From NCBI GenBank assembly GCA_944393255.1, contig CALXZP010000026.1:1-36451 (forward strand): DNA of 36,451 bases. Reading direction: 5' to 3'. Shown here piece by piece: positions 34,074-36,451 of the stretch. The notes beneath the pieces were generated by a model. It did no database searches. It worked only from the letters and a program-made list of their open reading frames with translations, and was not told the DNA's origin. Position numbers and translations under genes: made by a program. This DNA comes from an uncultured Clostridia bacterium. GTDB taxonomy: Bacteria > Bacillota > Clostridia > UBA1381. How positions within the stretch are numbered: position 1 is the first letter of the stretch; every line of letters starts with the position of its first letter.

Positions 34074-36104
34074 TCATTTTATTGTCCCGAAGGATGACAT
34101 CCTTATGCTCGGGAACTGCTTTGCAAGCTCCGAAGCAGCCTGCGAAAGTTCAAAATTACCGTCTGAGTACGATTTGAAGCCCGGGTCCTTATCGCTTACA
34201 TAATTCCCCGAAGCGTCCGTCAGCTCCGGCGCTCCTCTGTAGCCCTCCGCGTTCTGCACGCCGTTATAGCTGCTGAGCGGAACGGCTATGTTTATTACCA
34301 TGTTGTTCTTAAATTCGTTTGTCTTTGACGCGTTCGGATGCTCGCAGAAGAAATCATACAGCTCCGGAAACGCCGTTCCGTAGACCGGCAGATATACCGA
34401 CATCTGCTTTTTAAGCTCCGATACGGCAACGCCGTTTATCATATCGGAGTCGGAATACATAGTTCCGTCCTCAGCCGGCTCTATCTCCCTGTACTTCTGC
34501 GTGTTATAATACGCCTCCGTGCAGTCCACAAACAAATTATTTATTATCCTGTTTCGCGTTCCTTCGGCGGTCACGGCTCCTATGCCGTTATTGGCGCTTG
34601 TTCCCGAGCCGCCGTCGCCTATCCTGTAAAACAAATTCCCGTAAATGTTCAGTCCGCAGCCTTTATTGTCGGTGCGTACCGCCCTTACGTTTATCTGGTG
34701 TATCCCGTTCATGGAGCTTCGGCCTATATCGTGAAAATAATTCCCGTGTATTTTGTTGCCCCTTTCCCATGGGTAGTTGGAATTATTTATATATACAGCG
34801 TCCATATCGCTGAATTCCGTGACGAGATCGTTAAATTCATTTCCGTATATATCGTTGTTTACGCCGTAAAATATCATTCCGGCATGCGGCCCGTCATGCA
34901 CATGGTTCCTTGCCGCCGTTGCGCCTACGCATCTGTAGCCGAAATTTATACCCGCCTTGTAGCTTCGCTCAAGTCTGGCAAAATTATATATCTCGTTATT
35001 GCATACCATGTTGAAATTCGGCGTCAGGTCTGCATAGCCGCCGCAGTTTGAGAACAGGACGCCGTCCTGTCCGACGTCGTGTATGCGGCAGTTACGAACG
35101 GTTATCCTGTCGGAATAGTCCATTCTTATCCCGTTTTCGCCGAAGCTGTCTATATCGCAGTCTATGAAGCTTATCCCGCTGTTGTATCTGCCTGTGACTG
35201 CCGAGCCTCTGCCGCCGCGTAACGTCAGTCCCTCGAAAACGATATTGCTGCATCCCTCGAGCCGGAACATCGACCTGACGCTTCCGTCCTCCGCGCTGCG
35301 GATGGGCATGGTCAGGGTCAGAGCCGCGTCCGGAGACGTATCCTCCGGCGGATAATAGTACAGCATTCCGCTTTCCCGGTCTATATAGTATTCCCCGGGC
35401 GCGTCCAGCTCCTCCGGAACGTTCTCAAACCTGTAATACGGCTTTGTATAATATTCCACAAGCGCACCTTCCCTCAGGTACACGCGCCTCTCGCCGCTGT
35501 CAAACCGGCTTACTGGGTAATAGTCAAACTCATAATTCGGGCCGAGCGTTCCTGCGAGCCATGCCTCATCCTGCCTGCCCCACAGTGACGGACGGTCGTA
35601 GTCCACCGCAAAGCTGCAGCCGTTCGCTATTCCTGTTTTTGTTCTTGTTCCGTATTCATCCGAACCGGGCGCCGGGCTTATAAGACCGGTATAGCCTTCG
35701 TTCGGCCAGCCCGCGAGCTTCTGCACGCTGCCGCCAAGACTCAGCTCCGCCTGAGGCTCCTTTTCCTCTGAGATAAGGTGACCCCGGCGCGATATTTCTC
35801 CCAAGTCGGTCACTCCTGCCGACCTGAGATCGTATTGCAGAATTTTTCCCTCTGCGGGCTTGTCGATTATCCTGTCCGTAAACGAGGTATCGGCAGCCGT
35901 CATATCCGAAAGCTTTATGCCGAAGCCTCCGTTTATGACGACCTCCTCTCCTTTATACGCGCTTATGCGCAGGGGCGAATACCATTCTCCCGAATACGAC
36001 ATATTTATTGTATCGGAGATATAGTAGACCCCTCCGCGCATACATATCTCATCCGTCCCGTCCGCGCTCTCTGCAAGCTCGACCGCTCTTTCAAGAGTCA
36101 GCAC
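34074..36104 (-). CDS. GH141-like parallel beta-helix protein, paralogue 3, no start of its own (probable frameshifted part of a larger gene)
   Basis: The frame encodes at least 676 residues and ends with TAA at 34074. Homology to paralogues 1 and 2 begins upstream of the nominal GTG at 36104: codons before it read GHKIYVSPDGDDAAGGTYSE, the conserved opening strand. The frame stays open to 36215 but contains no ATG, GTG or TTG there with a ribosome binding site, and there is no signal peptide or SLH region. The preceding gene ends one frame away at 36173. A single -1 shift at 36179-36185 joins both into a smooth SVPFQLTDGHKIYVSP. Motifs QAELSLGGSVQKLAGWPN, GEYYIDRESGMLYYYP and DMDAVYIN...YPWERGNKIH confirm the family. 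Confidence 0.72.
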   Translation of the reverse strand: MLTLERAVELAESADGTDEICMRGGVYYISDTINMSYSGEWYSPLRISAYKGEEVVINGGFGIKLSDMTAADTSFTDRIIDKPAEGKILQYDLRSAGVTDLGEISRRGHLISEEKEPQAELSLGGSVQKLAGWPNEGYTGLISPAPGSDEYGTRTKTGIANGCSFAVDYDRPSLWGRQDEAWLAGTLGPNYEFDYYPVSRFDSGERRVYLREGALVEYYTKPYYRFENVPEELDAPGEYYIDRESGMLYYYPPEDTSPDAALTLTMPIRSAEDGSVRSMFRLEGCSNIVFEGLTLRGGRGSAVTGRYNSGISFIDCDIDSFGENGIRMDYSDRITVRNCRIHDVGQDGVLFSNCGGYADLTPNFNMVCNNEIYNFARLERSYKAGINFGYRCVGATAARNHVHDGPHAGMIFYGVNNDIYGNEFNDLVTEFSDMDAVYINNSNYPWERGNKIHGNYFHDIGRSSMNGIHQINVRAVRTDNKGCGLNIYGNLFYRIGDGGSGTSANNGIGAVTAEGTRNRIINNLFVDCTEAYYNTQKYREIEPAEDGTMYSDSDMINGVAVSELKKQMSVYLPVYGTAFPELYDFFCEHPNASKTNEFKNNMVINIAVPLSSYNGVQNAEGYRGAPELTDASGNYVSDKDPGFKSYSDGNFELSQAASELAKQFPSIRMSSFGTIK

Positions 36105-36172
36105 CGGTTCGGAATACGTCCCACCGGCGGCGTCGTCGCCGTCAGGGGAAACATATATTTTGTGACCGTCCG

Positions 36173-36451
36173 TTAATTGAAAGGGACTGAAACTTCCGTA
36201 AGAGGCGTCATTCCGTCAAGGCTGTCCCAAACGAACAAGCGCATTGTGGAACTGGGATCAACATCTTCGTTGATAGTTACATTCATTGCCGCCGTCTCAT
36301 TCGTAAATGCGCTTACGGTCTTTTCTTCCGTTTCTATCTGAACGCATCTGTTATCCGGCGAGAATACAGCCGCTATTATAGTAAAGCTGAAATCATCCGC
36401 TTCCTGGTTTTCAACGTCAACGCTTACGGTGATCTCCGCGCCCGGCTCAAA
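36173..36451 (-). CDS. C-terminal module of a surface or secreted carbohydrate-active protein (cut by window edge)
   Basis: An open frame enters from the right edge and ends in TAA at 36173-36175, giving 92 residues. The visible part is an all-beta module: EITVSVDVENQEADDFSFTI, AAVFSPDNRCVQIE, and MRLFVWDSLDGMTPL near the end. The same layout closes the DUF4886 protein at 2351-4102 (AVYDADGKLIKLDTRE ... MKAFVFDDLSAVKPL). It is a small Ig-like or accessory module often found on clostridial polysaccharide enzymes. The stop lies only a few codons after a C_CCU_UUC heptamer, and the -1 frame continues as the GH141-like gene, so this may be the upstream half of that gene. Confidence 0.65.
   Translation of the reverse strand, partial: FEPGAEITVSVDVENQEADDFSFTIIAAVFSPDNRCVQIETEEKTVSAFTNETAAMNVTINEDVDPSSTMRLFVWDSLDGMTPLTEVSVPFN
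36179..36185 (-). other. C_CCT_TTC heptamer at the frame change
   Basis: In the frame of the edge gene the codons are CCT TTC AAT TAA, preceded by C, which fits the X_XXY_YYZ pattern of -1 slippage sites. Slipping back one base gives CAA TTA ACG and enters the GH141-like frame. The nearest downstream hairpin (CGGCG/CGCCG) begins more than 30 bases away, further than usual for programmed shifts. Confidence 0.4.

Noticed and set aside
36102..36104. GTG as the true start of the third GH141-like gene
   Set aside because: No ribosome binding site precedes it, and it would cut off the conserved opening strand that is encoded in frame upstream.
36173..36215. Programmed -1 frameshifting as the firm explanation for the split gene
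   Set aside because: The heptamer fits, but the nearest hairpin is too far downstream, so mutation or sequence error is at least as likely; kept only as a possibility.
2351..36451. Sulfatase or CRISPR features
   Set aside because: No C/S-x-P-x-R sulfatase motif appears in any product and no regularly spaced repeat array is present.

Overview
The window reads as chromosomal DNA of a Gram-positive anaerobe of the class Clostridia, probably a gut polysaccharide degrader. The evidence is consensus TTGACA/TATAAT promoter boxes, strong AGGAGG-type ribosome binding sites, several S-layer homology (SLH) proteins, a lipoprotein sugar-binding protein and an IS110-type transposase. The SLH-anchored carbohydrate enzymes recall Monoglobus-like pectin degraders, but that placement is only a guess.

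Region 1 (about 1-2,150) is a small, AT-richer accessory island at the 3' side of a tRNA-Trp gene. It holds the C-terminus of an IS110-family transposase, a GNAT acetyltransferase, a P-loop kinase, and three decayed copies of one small gene. The two intact genes share similar flanks: a 20-bp identical promoter-like element before each and a roughly 90% identical 105-bp repeat after each. This looks like a cassette-style array.

Region 2 (2,155-2,276) is tRNA-Trp with a consensus promoter and a symmetric terminator.

Region 3 (2,351-36,451) is about 34 kb of genes all on the minus strand, read from right to left. First comes a cell-surface block: an edge-truncated gene, three parallel beta-helix proteins resembling glycoside hydrolase family GH141 (two with SLH anchors), two other large SLH proteins, and a lipoprotein solute-binding protein. 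Then follows a block of enzymes without signal peptides: a GH28-like beta-helix protein, an SGNH esterase-like protein, a heparinase II/III-like protein, an FAD oxidoreductase, a GH151-like alpha-L-fucosidase, a GH94 phosphorylase, a beta-lactamase-fold hydrolase and L-fucose isomerase. It ends with a secreted protein coupled to a 53-residue protein, a GH88 unsaturated glucuronyl hydrolase, and a secreted DUF4886 (SGNH-type) protein.

My reading is a fucose-targeted polysaccharide utilisation cluster. Beta-helix enzymes displayed on the S-layer trim a fucose- and uronate-containing glycan, the binding protein passes oligosaccharides to an ABC importer not present here, and cytoplasmic enzymes remove acyl groups, unsaturated uronate and fucose before FucI isomerises the fucose. 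No sulfatase is visible, which argues against sulfated fucans. The substrate is inferred, not shown. The third GH141-like gene is out of frame with the gene before it at 36,179-36,185, which suggests one frameshifted gene.
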